Below are positions 54,436 to 64,000 of a stretch of 64,000 nucleotides of DNA, piece by piece. Within the stretch, counting starts at the first letter, position 1. Each line of letters opens with the position of its first letter. The translations under genes were made by a program, and so were the position numbers. Source of the DNA: an uncultured Pelagibacteraceae bacterium (lineage in GTDB: Bacteria > Pseudomonadota > Alphaproteobacteria > Pelagibacterales > Pelagibacteraceae); NCBI GenBank assembly GCA_902560815.1, contig CACENP010000008.1, positions 1-64,000 of the forward strand, written 5' to 3'. The notes below the pieces were generated by a model that was given only the letters and a program-made list of their open reading frames with translations, ran no database searches and was not told the DNA's origin.

Positions 54436-57400
54436 AAACAAATTCAATCATCTCAAAATTCACACACAGTATTCTATATGTGAAGGTGCAATAAAAATTG
54501 CTGATTTAAAAGATTACTGTCATGATAATAAAATAAAATCTGTTGGTTTATCTGACACATCTAATTTATCCGGTTCTTTAGAATTTTCAGAAAGTTTATC
54601 AAAGTCAGGCACACAACCAATAATTGGAACTCAAATATTATTTAATTTTAAAGGAGACGTAGGTTTATTATCTTTAATTGCAAAATCTGAAAGTGGTTAT
54701 AAAAGAATTGTTGAGCTATCATCCAAATCTTATCTTAATAATGAAAATAATACTGAACCACAATGTAACCTGAAAGATCTTCTTAATAAACCAAAAGATG
54801 TAATATTGCTATCTGGTTCTATTACTGGCTTAATAGGAAAATTATTTAATAAAGGAAAATTTTCTCATATTGAGGAAATTTATAAAGTTTTCAAAGAAAC
54901 CTATAATAATAATTTTTATATTGAGATTCAAAGACATAATGATTTGAACGAAAAATCTTTTGAAAATTATAATTTAAAATTATCGAAAAAATTAAATCTA
55001 CCACTTATCGCTACTCATGAAGTGTACTATTTGGATAAATCGATGCATGATGCGCATGAAGCCTTAATATGCATTGGAAACAAAACTTATCTAAATGATA
55101 AAAATAGAATTTCGTTTTCAGATCAGCATTACTTCAAATCATCAAAAGAAATGTGTGAATTATTTTCTGATCTTCCCGAAGCCTTGGAAAATAATTTTAA
55201 TCTTCCTCTAAGATGTTCTTTCAGACCGATAACTTCAAAACCAATACTACCAAACATAAGCTCTGACAAAGGAGTTGATGCAAATGAAGCTTTAATTTCT
55301 GAGAGTGAATCTGGATTAATAGATAAGTTTATAAATAATTTTAATGTCAAAGAAGAAAATATAAAATCACACCCAAAATATTTAATTTATAAAAAGAGAT
55401 TAGATCATGAATTAAAAATAATTATTGAAATGAAATATCCTAGTTATTTTTTAATTGTTTCTGACTATATAAAATGGGCAAAAAATAATGATATACCTGT
55501 GGGACCAGGTAGAGGATCTGGAGCTGGATCTTTGGTAGCTTGGTGCTTATCGATTACAGATTTAGATCCAATTCAATTTAATTTAATTTTTGAACGATTT
55601 CTTAACCCTGATCGTATATCTATGCCAGATTTTGATATTGATTTTTGTGAAGAAAAACGAGATCTAGTTTTTGAATATTTAAATAAAAAATATCTGGATA
55701 GTGTTGCACATATAATAACATTTGGAAAACTTAAAGCTAGAATGGTAATTAGAGATGTAGGAAGAGTAATTGGGTTATCTTATGGTTATGTTGATAGTAT
55801 ATCGAAGATGATACCTTTTGATCCATCTAGGCCACAAAGTCTAACTGAGTGTATAAACAATGAGCCACGCCTTCAAAAATTAATTAAAGAAGATCCAAAA
55901 GTAAAAAAATTAATTGATTTATCTCTTAAACTCGAAGGCCTGAATAGAAATGTTGCAACACATGCGGCTGGAGTAGTTATTGCAGATAAAAAATTGACCA
56001 ATTCAGTTCCATTATATAAGGATTCATCTTCTGAATTATTGCTTCCTTCCACGCAATTTGACATGTACTCAGCAGAAAATGCGGGATTAATTAAATTTGA
56101 TTTTTTAGGACTTAAAACTTTAACTGTTATTAATAAAACACAAAAGCTAATAAATAAAAAGGATAAATCATTTAAAATAGAAAACATTAAATACGATGAC
56201 CATGAAGTTTTTGAATTACTATCATCAGGAAATACAGTTGGATTGTTTCAATTAGAAAGTTCAGGCATGAGAGATGCTTTAATTAATATGAAACCCAATC
56301 ATCTTGAAGATATTATTGCTTTAGTTGCCCTTTATAGACCTGGTCCAATGAGCAATATACCAACTTATAATGATTGCAAACATGGTAAACTTGAACCAGA
56401 TTATTTACACCCAAATCTAGAAGAAATATTAAAACCGACATATGGAGTTATAATTTATCAAGAACAGGTAATGCAAATAGCTCAAAAACTTTCAGGTTTT
56501 ACAGCTGGTGAAGCTGATATCCTTAGAAGAGCTATGGGAAAAAAGAAGAGATCTGAACTAGAAAAGCAAAAACAAAGATTTATAGAAGGTGCAGTAAAAA
56601 AAGGGATTAAAAAAGAAGTAGCTGCAAGTATATTTTTAAAGATAGAACCATTTGCTGAATATGGTTTTAATAAAAGTCATGCAGCAGCATACGCAATAAT
56701 TGCATATCAAACTGCATATTTAAAAAATTATTTTCCAAATGAATTTTTTGCAGCTTCAATGACAATGGATATTTCAAACCAGAATAAATTGAGTGAATTT
56801 TTTGAAGAACTTAAAAGACTAAATATTAAAATTATTAGACCTGATATTAATGATTGTTATGCTGATTTTAAATCAGTGAATAATAATTTTTATTACGCTA
56901 TGGGAGCTATCAAAAGCGTTGGTTTCGAAGCAATTTCAAATATTGTAAATGAAAGAGAAAAAAATGGAAAATTTAAATCAATAAATGACTTTATAAAAAG
57001 AGTTAATCCTAAAGATATAAACAAACTTCAGTTAGAAGGTTTAGTTAAAGCAGGTGCTTTTGATAAACTAACTAGCAATAGACAATCCATATATAATTCA
57101 ATACCAAATTTAATATTAAAATCTAAAAATATATTTGAAAATAAACAAACTAATCAAATTGATTTATTTGAAATAGACGAATCTGAGTTAAAAAATGATA
57201 ATAATATAATATTAAATATTGATGATTGGAAATTTGAAGAAAGATTATCTAAGGAGTTTGAGGCATTAGGTTTTTTTATTTCCGACCATCCAATAAATCA
57301 ATATAAAGAAATTTTTCATGATTATAAAATTCTTAACTATAATGATTTCTCCAAAGATGAAACAAATAAACAATCAAATATTGCTGCAACACTTTTAAAA

Positions 57401-57841
57401 ATACAAGAAAGAAAAACGTCAAAAGGTAATTCCTACGCAGTTATTAAACTGACTGACCTTTCAAGTGTATTTGAACTTTTTATATTTTCAGAGGTTTTAG
57501 AATTAAACAGGAATATTTTAGTTGAAGGTAATTCATTATTAATCACTTTAAATAAAAATATTTCAAATGATGAAAATAGATTTAAAAGAATAAATGTAAA
57601 TAAAATTATCTTGATAAAAGATCTGTATAATAAACCAATTTCAAAATTAGAATTAACTTTAGATAGGATCGAGCAATTTGCTTCTTTAGATAAATTAGAA
57701 ATCGATGGTAACACCGAAATTATTTTGAATGTAAAAGATAATCAAAAAACATTAAAATTTAAGCTTAATAAAAATAGAAAAGTTGATAGAAATTCGATAA
57801 ATTTGCTTAAAAAAGATGGAATTCGTACACAAATCAATTAA
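54419..57841 (+). CDS. dnaE: DNA polymerase III subunit alpha
   Basis: 1140 aa; PHP domain, GPGRGSGAGSLVAW, PDFDIDFCEEKRD, EYGFNKSHAAAYA. Confidence 0.98.
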   Translation: MQESNKNKFNHLKIHTQYSICEGAIKIADLKDYCHDNKIKSVGLSDTSNLSGSLEFSESLSKSGTQPIIGTQILFNFKGDVGLLSLIAKSESGYKRIVELSSKSYLNNENNTEPQCNLKDLLNKPKDVILLSGSITGLIGKLFNKGKFSHIEEIYKVFKETYNNNFYIEIQRHNDLNEKSFENYNLKLSKKLNLPLIATHEVYYLDKSMHDAHEALICIGNKTYLNDKNRISFSDQHYFKSSKEMCELFSDLPEALENNFNLPLRCSFRPITSKPILPNISSDKGVDANEALISESESGLIDKFINNFNVKEENIKSHPKYLIYKKRLDHELKIIIEMKYPSYFLIVSDYIKWAKNNDIPVGPGRGSGAGSLVAWCLSITDLDPIQFNLIFERFLNPDRISMPDFDIDFCEEKRDLVFEYLNKKYLDSVAHIITFGKLKARMVIRDVGRVIGLSYGYVDSISKMIPFDPSRPQSLTECINNEPRLQKLIKEDPKVKKLIDLSLKLEGLNRNVATHAAGVVIADKKLTNSVPLYKDSSSELLLPSTQFDMYSAENAGLIKFDFLGLKTLTVINKTQKLINKKDKSFKIENIKYDDHEVFELLSSGNTVGLFQLESSGMRDALINMKPNHLEDIIALVALYRPGPMSNIPTYNDCKHGKLEPDYLHPNLEEILKPTYGVIIYQEQVMQIAQKLSGFTAGEADILRRAMGKKKRSELEKQKQRFIEGAVKKGIKKEVAASIFLKIEPFAEYGFNKSHAAAYAIIAYQTAYLKNYFPNEFFAASMTMDISNQNKLSEFFEELKRLNIKIIRPDINDCYADFKSVNNNFYYAMGAIKSVGFEAISNIVNEREKNGKFKSINDFIKRVNPKDINKLQLEGLVKAGAFDKLTSNRQSIYNSIPNLILKSKNIFENKQTNQIDLFEIDESELKNDNNIILNIDDWKFEERLSKEFEALGFFISDHPINQYKEIFHDYKILNYNDFSKDETNKQSNIAATLLKIQERKTSKGNSYAVIKLTDLSSVFELFIFSEVLELNRNILVEGNSLLITLNKNISNDENRFKRINVNKIILIKDLYNKPISKLELTLDRIEQFASLDKLEIDGNTEIILNVKDNQKTLKFKLNKNRKVDRNSINLLKKDGIRTQIN

Positions 57842-57899
57842 AAATAATCCTTGTTTAATTATAAATTAGTTTGTAAATACCAGCATAAATTAATACGCA

Positions 57900-57962
57900 C
57901 ACAATTTTTGGTTTAATAACCCTCCGGTCCTTAATTGGAAATAATTGTGGTGGCATAACCGG
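57900..57962 (+). ncRNA. Candidate structured rpsB leader with pseudoknot
   Basis: By eye: CACAATT (57900-57906) pairs AATTGTG (57943-57949); enclosed hairpin GGTT-TAAT-AACC (57910-57921); CCGGT (57924-57928) pairs ACCGG (57958-57962) just upstream of the rpsB start, giving a pseudoknot topology. Confidence 0.65.
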
Positions 57963-57971
57963 GAAATATAT

Positions 57972-58763
57972 ATGAAAATACCTAGTGTAACTATTCAACA
58001 ATTATTAGAAGCTGGCGTACATCTTGGTCATAAAACTTTACGATGGAACCCAAAAATGAAAAAATATATTTTTGGTAAGAGAGATTCAATTCACATCATT
58101 GATCTAACTCAAACTTTAGAATTAGTTAATGTTGCGCTTACAGAAATTTATAAAGTTATTTCTAACAATGGTAAAATTCTTTTTATATCAACAAAAAAAC
58201 AAGCCTCTGATGCAATTGCTGAAATTGCCAAAGATACAGACCAGTATTTTGTTAACTATCGTTGGTTAGGTGGCATGTTGACTAACTGGGGTACTATTTC
58301 AAACTCAATCAAAAAGCTCGAAAAATTAGATTTAGATTTAGTTTCAGAGAATAGAGGTTTTACAAAAAAAGAACTTTTAAAAATGAGTGTAAAAAGAGAT
58401 AAACTTCAGAAATCACTTGGCGGAATTGCAAAAATGAAAAAAATTCCAGATTTAATTTTTGTAATTGATACAAATTATGAATCATTAGCTATCAAAGAAG
58501 CAATTAAACTCAACATACCTATCATTGCTATTTTAGATACAAATTCTGATCCCGAAGGTATTAACTTTCCTATACCTGGAAATGATGATGCTAGGAGATC
58601 TATTGATTTATATTGTAATTTAATTAAAGAAACAATTGAAAATGCAAAAAAAGAAATTCTAATTACTGATGAAAAATTGCCTAAAAAAAATGAAAGTGTA
58701 GATCAAAAAAAAGTTTCAATAGACATAAAAAAAGAAACAATCAATAAAGAAAAAAAAATTTAA
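57972..58763 (+). CDS. rpsB: 30S ribosomal protein S2
   Basis: Start placed at [39 protein letters not shown]. Confidence 0.97.
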   Translation: MKIPSVTIQQLLEAGVHLGHKTLRWNPKMKKYIFGKRDSIHIIDLTQTLELVNVALTEIYKVISNNGKILFISTKKQASDAIAEIAKDTDQYFVNYRWLGGMLTNWGTISNSIKKLEKLDLDLVSENRGFTKKELLKMSVKRDKLQKSLGGIAKMKKIPDLIFVIDTNYESLAIKEAIKLNIPIIAILDTNSDPEGINFPIPGNDDARRSIDLYCNLIKETIENAKKEILITDEKLPKKNESVDQKKVSIDIKKETINKEKKI

Positions 58764-58779
58764 TTAACTCTTCAATAAA

Positions 58780-59631
58780 ATGAGTGATTTAGAAAAAATT
58801 AAACAACTAAGACAATCTACAGGTGCTGGGTTTAAAGATTGTAGCGCTGCACTTAAAGAGTCTGGTGGCGATATTGATAAAGCTGTTGAAATTCTTAGAG
58901 TTAAAGGTATTTCGAAGGCATCAAAAAAAATGTCTCGTGATGCAAAAGAAGGTGTAATTGCAATAAGTGGAGATAACGTAAAAACTTCTATTCTTGAGGT
59001 AAATTGCGAAACTGACTTTGTTGCAAAAAACGAAGATTTTATTAATTTTGTCAAAGAATTAAGTGAGATTAATAATAAAGTTAATTCTGATTTAGATAAA
59101 TTAAAGAAAATAAAAATGAAAAATGAAAAAAATGTTGAAGAGAATCTTGTTTCTATGATTGCAAAGATTGGTGAAAAAATAACTTTAGGCAGATCTAAAA
59201 CTTTGGAACATCAAAATTCAAAAAATTATTTTTATTTACACACAGTAGTAAAAGATAATTTATCTAAGCTTGCTGTAATATCATCCTTGAGTTGCGAGGA
59301 AAAATCAGAAAAACTGGACACATTCGGTAAACAATTATCAATGCATATCGCAGCCTCAAACCCAATAGCTATAAATAGCGATGATATAAAAAAAGAAATT
59401 TTAGATAAAGAATATGAGCTAATTACAGAAGAACTTAAAAATTCAGGTAAACCTGAAGATATAGCAAAAAAAATTAGTTCTGGTAAAATGAATAAGTTTA
59501 AAGAAGAAAGTAGCTTAATGACACAACAATGGGTTATGGAACCCAAAAAAAAAGTATCAGATATAATAAAGGAATTAGATCTTAAAGATTTAAAAATTGT
59601 TGATTTTTATAGAATCAAGATTGGTGACTAA
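58780..59631 (+). CDS. tsf: Elongation factor Ts
   Basis: [48 protein letters not shown]. Confidence 0.97.
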   Translation: MSDLEKIKQLRQSTGAGFKDCSAALKESGGDIDKAVEILRVKGISKASKKMSRDAKEGVIAISGDNVKTSILEVNCETDFVAKNEDFINFVKELSEINNKVNSDLDKLKKIKMKNEKNVEENLVSMIAKIGEKITLGRSKTLEHQNSKNYFYLHTVVKDNLSKLAVISSLSCEEKSEKLDTFGKQLSMHIAASNPIAINSDDIKKEILDKEYELITEELKNSGKPEDIAKKISSGKMNKFKEESSLMTQQWVMEPKKKVSDIIKELDLKDLKIVDFYRIKIGD

Positions 59632-60182
59632 TGTTTAACGAAAATAATTATTTACAGAAAATGAGTAAAACTTTTGAAGTTTTTACTAAAGAATTATCAT
59701 CATTGCGAACCGGTAGAGCTAATTCAAATATGTTAGATATTGTTAAAGTGGATGTTTATGGTCAAAAAATGCCAATTAGTCAACTTGGAAGTATAACAAC
59801 TCCAGAACCAAGAATGATAAATATACAAGTTTGGGATCAAAATAATGTTTCAATAATAGACTCATCAATTAGAAAATCTGAATTGGGTTTAAATCCCCAA
59901 ATAGATGGTCAACTGATTAGACTCCCAATACCAGATTTAAGCGAAGAAAGAAGAACTGAAATTAAAAAACTTATTAAAGCCATGGGAGAAAAATCTAAAA
60001 TTTCAGTAAGAAATATCAGAAGAGAAGCTAATGATGAATTAAAAAAATTATTAAAATCCAAAGATATTAGTGAAGATGATGAAAAAAAATTTGAAAAAAA
60101 AATTCAAATTATAACAGACGAACAGATAAAAAAAATTGATGAAAAAGTTATTTCTAAAGAAACAGAAATAATGAAAATATGA
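59631..60182 (+). CDS. frr: Ribosome recycling factor
   Basis: 183 aa; LRTGRANSNMLDIVKVDVYG, PIPDLSEERRTEIKKLIK. Confidence 0.97.
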   Translation: MFNENNYLQKMSKTFEVFTKELSSLRTGRANSNMLDIVKVDVYGQKMPISQLGSITTPEPRMINIQVWDQNNVSIIDSSIRKSELGLNPQIDGQLIRLPIPDLSEERRTEIKKLIKAMGEKSKISVRNIRREANDELKKLLKSKDISEDDEKKFEKKIQIITDEQIKKIDEKVISKETEIMKI

Positions 60183-60853
60183 ACCATATTAAACATGTCG
60201 CTATCATTATGGATGGTAACGGTCGTTGGGGAATAAAACATAAAAATTCAAGAAATTTAGGTCACAAAGAAGGTATCAAAACTGTTGAAAAAATTATTAA
60301 ATCAACAATTAAAAACAAAATTAAATATTTAACTTTATATGCTTTTTCTACAGAAAATTGGAAAAGACCAAAAAAAGAAATAAACTTTTTGTTTAATCTT
60401 TTAGAAATTTTTTTAACAAGTAAAATTTCAGAATTTAATAAACAAAAAATTAGATTAAAAATTATTGGAAAAAAAAATTTTTCCAATAAAATAAATAACC
60501 TTCTTAATAAATCAGAAAAAAAAACATTTAATAATAAAAGATTGCAAATAAATTTAGCTTTAAATTATGGATCAAAAAATGAAATAATTAATGCATTTAA
60601 TTTAATTCTAAAAAATAATATTAAAATTACAGAACAAAGTATTAAAAATTCTTTATTTACCAAAAACATACCAGATCCCGATTTATTAATTAGAACAGGA
60701 AATACTAAAAGACTAAGCAACTTTTTATTGTGGCAATTGGCTTATTCTGAGATTTTTTTTGTAAAAAAATTATGGCCAGACTTTAATGAAAAGGATTACA
60801 ATAAAATATTAGTAAAATTTAAGAAGACCAAAAGAAATTTTGGCAATATATGA
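60179..60853 (+). CDS. uppS: Isoprenyl (undecaprenyl) diphosphate synthase
   Basis: HVAIIMDGNGRWG, GHKEGIKTVEKII, YAFSTENWKRPKKE, DLLIRTGNTKRLSNFLLWQLAYSEIFF. Confidence 0.96.
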   Translation: MNHIKHVAIIMDGNGRWGIKHKNSRNLGHKEGIKTVEKIIKSTIKNKIKYLTLYAFSTENWKRPKKEINFLFNLLEIFLTSKISEFNKQKIRLKIIGKKNFSNKINNLLNKSEKKTFNNKRLQINLALNYGSKNEIINAFNLILKNNIKITEQSIKNSLFTKNIPDPDLLIRTGNTKRLSNFLLWQLAYSEIFFVKKLWPDFNEKDYNKILVKFKKTKRNFGNI

Positions 60854-61515
60854 TGAAAGAATTACCAAAAAGAATATTTACTTCAATATTTTTATTGATT
60901 TTATTAATTTCAGCATTCTACAATAAGTATATTTTAATTGTCTTATTAGTCTTTCTATCTATTGCAGCATGGATTGAATTTAATAGTTTAATTTCTAAAA
61001 TTGTAAATAAAAACAATTTTTTAATACTGTTTTTAAATACTATAAGTTTAATTTATTTAGTTTGTTTTTCATCAATAGTATTTGAAGGATTTACAGGAGA
61101 TTACAAGATTTATATGCTGCTAGTATTTTTGATTTGTATATTTTCCGATATAGGAGGATTTGTTTTTGGTAAATTTTTTAAAGGTAGGAAACTTACAAAA
61201 ATTAGCCCCAACAAAACTTTATCAGGGTCAATAGGATCATTTATACTTTCATTATTATTAGTTCCTTTTTTTTATTACAATTTTGAAACTCATGAAATTT
61301 TAAGTAAAAAATTAGAATATTATATTTTTTTTGTAATTCTGATATCTCTAGCATGTCAATTAGGAGATATATTTATTTCTTATTTAAAGCGTAAAGCTAA
61401 AGTTAAAGATACTGGTAATTTGCTACCAGGGCATGGCGGACTTCTAGATAGGATTGATGGAATGCTTTTAGCTATTCCAGTAGGTTTAGTAATAAATTTA
61501 ATGTTACAATTATGA
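60850..61515 (+). CDS. cdsA: Phosphatidate cytidylyltransferase
   Basis: SDIGGFVFGKFFKGRKLTKISPNKTLSGSIGS, LPGHGGLLDRIDGMLLAIP. Confidence 0.95.
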   Translation: MMKELPKRIFTSIFLLILLISAFYNKYILIVLLVFLSIAAWIEFNSLISKIVNKNNFLILFLNTISLIYLVCFSSIVFEGFTGDYKIYMLLVFLICIFSDIGGFVFGKFFKGRKLTKISPNKTLSGSIGSFILSLLLVPFFYYNFETHEILSKKLEYYIFFVILISLACQLGDIFISYLKRKAKVKDTGNLLPGHGGLLDRIDGMLLAIPVGLVINLMLQL

Positions 61516-62690
61516 AAAAAAAAATTGGGATACTTGGGTCAACGGGATCAATAGGTGAAAATACTGTAAAAATTATCCAAAATAATAAAAAAGATTTTGA
61601 TGTTAAATTTTTATCAACAAATAAAAATGTAAAAAAGTTATTAAAACAGTCATCAATTCTTAAACCTAAATGTGTAATAATTTTCGATAAAAAAGAATTT
61701 ATAAAAAATAAAAAAAAATTTATAAATAAAAAAATAAAAGTATTTAATTCATTTGATGAACTTAAAAAAAGTATATTAAAAAAAAAAATAGATTATATTA
61801 TGTGCTCCATAACGGGTTTGGCAGGCCTGGACTCAACAATAAATTGTATTGATGTTACAAAGAATATTGCAATAGCAAATAAGGAGTCAATTATATGTGC
61901 ATGGAATCTTATAGAAAAAAAGTTAATAAAATATAAAACAAAATTTATACCAGTCGATTCAGAGCATTTTTCGATCTGGTCTCTATTGAAAAATGAATCA
62001 ATTAATAATGTTGAAAAAATTATTATTACAGCTTCAGGGGGTCCTTTTTTAAATTATAAATTAAATAAATTAAAAAACGTTAAAGCAAAAGATGCAATTA
62101 AGCACCCAAACTGGCAAATGGGAAAAAAAATCTCTATTGATTCTGCAACATTAATGAATAAGGTTTTTGAAGTAATTGAAGCGCAAAGAATATTTAAAAT
62201 TAATATTAATAAATTTGAAATCCTAATTCATCCAAGTTCATACATTCATTCTATAATTAAATTTAATAACGGCCAGATCAAAATTCTTGCTCACGAAACT
62301 GATATGAAAATTCCAATTTTTAATTCTATTTATCAGCATGGTTTAAAAAAAATTAAAACAAAAAATATCAACATAAATTTGTTAAATAATTTAAAATTAA
62401 TGAAGATTAATTCTTACAAATATCCATCTACTAAAATTTTAAACAAAATTAGTAATATAAATAGCTTATTTGAAACTGTATTAATATCGTCAAATGATGA
62501 GTTGGTTGAATTATATATTCAGAATAAAATCAAATTTTTGCAAATCAACAAAATATTATTAAAAGTTTTAAATATTAAAAAATATTCAAATCTAGTTAAG
62601 AAAAAACCCAAAAAAATATCTGATATTATAAATTTATCTCAAGAAGTAAGGTTGAAAACAAGAAATCTATGTATAAAGTTGTTAATGTAA
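61512..62690 (+). CDS. dxr: 1-deoxy-D-xylulose 5-phosphate reductoisomerase
   Basis: GILGSTGSIGENTV, ANKESIICAW, PVDSEHFSIW, ITASGGPF, HPNWQMGKKISIDSATLMNK. Confidence 0.97.
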   Translation: MKKKIGILGSTGSIGENTVKIIQNNKKDFDVKFLSTNKNVKKLLKQSSILKPKCVIIFDKKEFIKNKKKFINKKIKVFNSFDELKKSILKKKIDYIMCSITGLAGLDSTINCIDVTKNIAIANKESIICAWNLIEKKLIKYKTKFIPVDSEHFSIWSLLKNESINNVEKIIITASGGPFLNYKLNKLKNVKAKDAIKHPNWQMGKKISIDSATLMNKVFEVIEAQRIFKININKFEILIHPSSYIHSIIKFNNGQIKILAHETDMKIPIFNSIYQHGLKKIKTKNININLLNNLKLMKINSYKYPSTKILNKISNINSLFETVLISSNDELVELYIQNKIKFLQINKILLKVLNIKKYSNLVKKKPKKISDIINLSQEVRLKTRNLCIKLLM

Positions 62691-64000
62691 TGAAAATATT
62701 TTTAAAATCAATAATCATACTTTTATTCATTTCAATTCCTTCTTTTTCAGAAATTATCAAGGAAATTAAAGTTAACGGAAATAAAAGAGTTTCAAGTGAT
62801 ACAGTAATAATTTTTAGTGAGGTTAAATTAAATTCTGACTTAAGCAAAAATCAATTAAATAATGTAATTAAAAATCTGTATTCCACTGATTATTTTAAAA
62901 ATGTAAGCATTAATGTTGAAAGTAATATTTTGTATATTTATGTCGAGGAAAGACCAATTATCCAATCGATTGAATTTGAGGGTTTAGAAAACAAAAGAAT
63001 TCTTAAAGTTTTAAATGAACAAATAGAATTAAAAGAAAAAAATTCTTTTATAAAAAATAAAGTAAAAAAGGATGAAAATAAAATTTCAAATATTTTACGA
63101 AATAATGGTTTCTATTTTTCTAAAGTTACAACTAAAATAAAAAATAATAGTAATAACACTATAGACCTTATTTATGAAATTGATCTAGGCGAAAGAGCTT
63201 TCATAAAAAAAATATCTTTTATTGGAGATAAAAAAATAAAAGAAAATAAGTTAAGAAAAGTTATTGTTTCAGAAGAAGCGAAATTTTGGAAATTTATCAG
63301 TAATAAAAAATTTCTTGATATTCAAAGAGTGAGACTTGATCAAAATTTGTTATATAATTTTTATAGAAATAAAGGTTACTATGATGTTTCAATAGAAAGT
63401 TCGTCTGCTAAAATAATTAATGAAACTGATTTTGAGCTAGTGTTTAATATTAACGCAGGAAATAAATATTATTTTGGTAACATTGATCTATTAATACCCC
63501 AAGATTATTCAATCGAAAGTTTTAATAAAATTATTGAAACAATGAACAAACTTGAAGGGGAAGTATATTCTTTAGACCAAGTAAAAAAAATTCTTAATAA
63601 AATTGATGATATTGCATTAACTAAAGAATTTGAGTTTATTAATGCAAAATATGAAGAAACTGCAATTAATAATAAAATTAATTTGATTTTAAAATTAGAA
63701 GAATCAGAAAAATTTTATATTGAAAGAATAAATATTTTTGGAAATTATATTACACAAGAAAATGTAATAAGAAATGCATTATTAGTTGATGAAGGTGATG
63801 CTTATAACGAGATACTTGTAAATAAATCCATTAATGAAGTAAAAGCAAAAAGAATTTTTGGTAATGTAACAAAAAATGTTAACAGTGGATCTAATAATAA
63901 GTTTAAAACAATTGATATAACAGTAGAAGAAAAAGCTACTGGTGAAATTTCTGCTGGTGCAGGAACTGGAACAAGTGGATCTACTCTTGCATTTGCGATT
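62690..64000 (+). CDS. bamA: Outer membrane protein assembly factor BamA, 5' part; runs off window end
   Basis: Not in ORF track because no stop in window. Translation from ATG 62690: MKIFLKSIIILLFISIPSFSEIIKEIKVNGNKRVSSDTV... POTRA repeats; frame open to 64000; overlaps dxr stop by 1 nt. Confidence 0.93.
   Translation, partial: MKIFLKSIIILLFISIPSFSEIIKEIKVNGNKRVSSDTVIIFSEVKLNSDLSKNQLNNVIKNLYSTDYFKNVSINVESNILYIYVEERPIIQSIEFEGLENKRILKVLNEQIELKEKNSFIKNKVKKDENKISNILRNNGFYFSKVTTKIKNNSNNTIDLIYEIDLGERAFIKKISFIGDKKIKENKLRKVIVSEEAKFWKFISNKKFLDIQRVRLDQNLLYNFYRNKGYYDVSIESSSAKIINETDFELVFNINAGNKYYFGNIDLLIPQDYSIESFNKIIETMNKLEGEVYSLDQVKKILNKIDDIALTKEFEFINAKYEETAINNKINLILKLEESEKFYIERINIFGNYITQENVIRNALLVDEGDAYNEILVNKSINEVKAKRIFGNVTKNVNSGSNNKFKTIDITVEEKATGEISAGAGTGTSGSTLAFAI

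Noticed and set aside
57945-57971. N-terminal extension of S2 (MWWHNREIY) from the upstream in-frame ATG
   Set aside because: Not S2-like sequence; the region overlaps the predicted leader pairing and [12 protein letters not shown] is the expected start.
1-64000. CRISPR arrays, prophage, transposons, toxin-antitoxin or other defence loci
   Set aside because: No regularly spaced repeats, transposase/integrase motifs or known defence proteins seen on either strand.

Overview
AT-rich, gene-dense bacterial chromosome segment whose protein set and gene order fit a streamlined marine alphaproteobacterium of the SAR11/Candidatus Pelagibacter type (taxonomy is inferred, not searched). Nearly all of it is core genome. 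Contents in order: 3' part of glmS; class II DAHP synthase; nadE; cysS; cimA; a TrmJ-like methyltransferase; rpsD; a minus-strand block sfsA-map-purB-purC-purS-purQ-purL-bolA-grxD; a variable metabolic region at about 14.8-27.1 kb (CinA-like protein, AIG2-like protein, M24-fold protein, M23 peptidase, two SDRs, TerC-like protein, GMC oxidoreductase, TRAP transporter, NCS1 permease, DUF3047); UdgB-type uracil-DNA glycosylase and DUF1289; tRNA-Leu; tig-clpP-clpX-lon; tRNA-Val and tRNA-Asp; complete nuoA-N; birA-coaX-rnj-proS-lolC/E-lolD-dnaE; rpsB-tsf-frr-uppS-cdsA-dxr; and the 5' part of bamA. I found no CRISPR array, prophage, IS element, rRNA or defence island, and no convincing wholly new multi-gene system. 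The most interesting signals are small: a probable pseudoknotted rpsB leader RNA, a tRNA-Leu/tig dicistronic arrangement, an intra-operon terminator inside the TRAP operon, an M24-fold protein that has lost most metal ligands, an unusual Cys-Cys motif in the TRAP binding protein, and pyrH and rseP missing from their usual conserved cluster.
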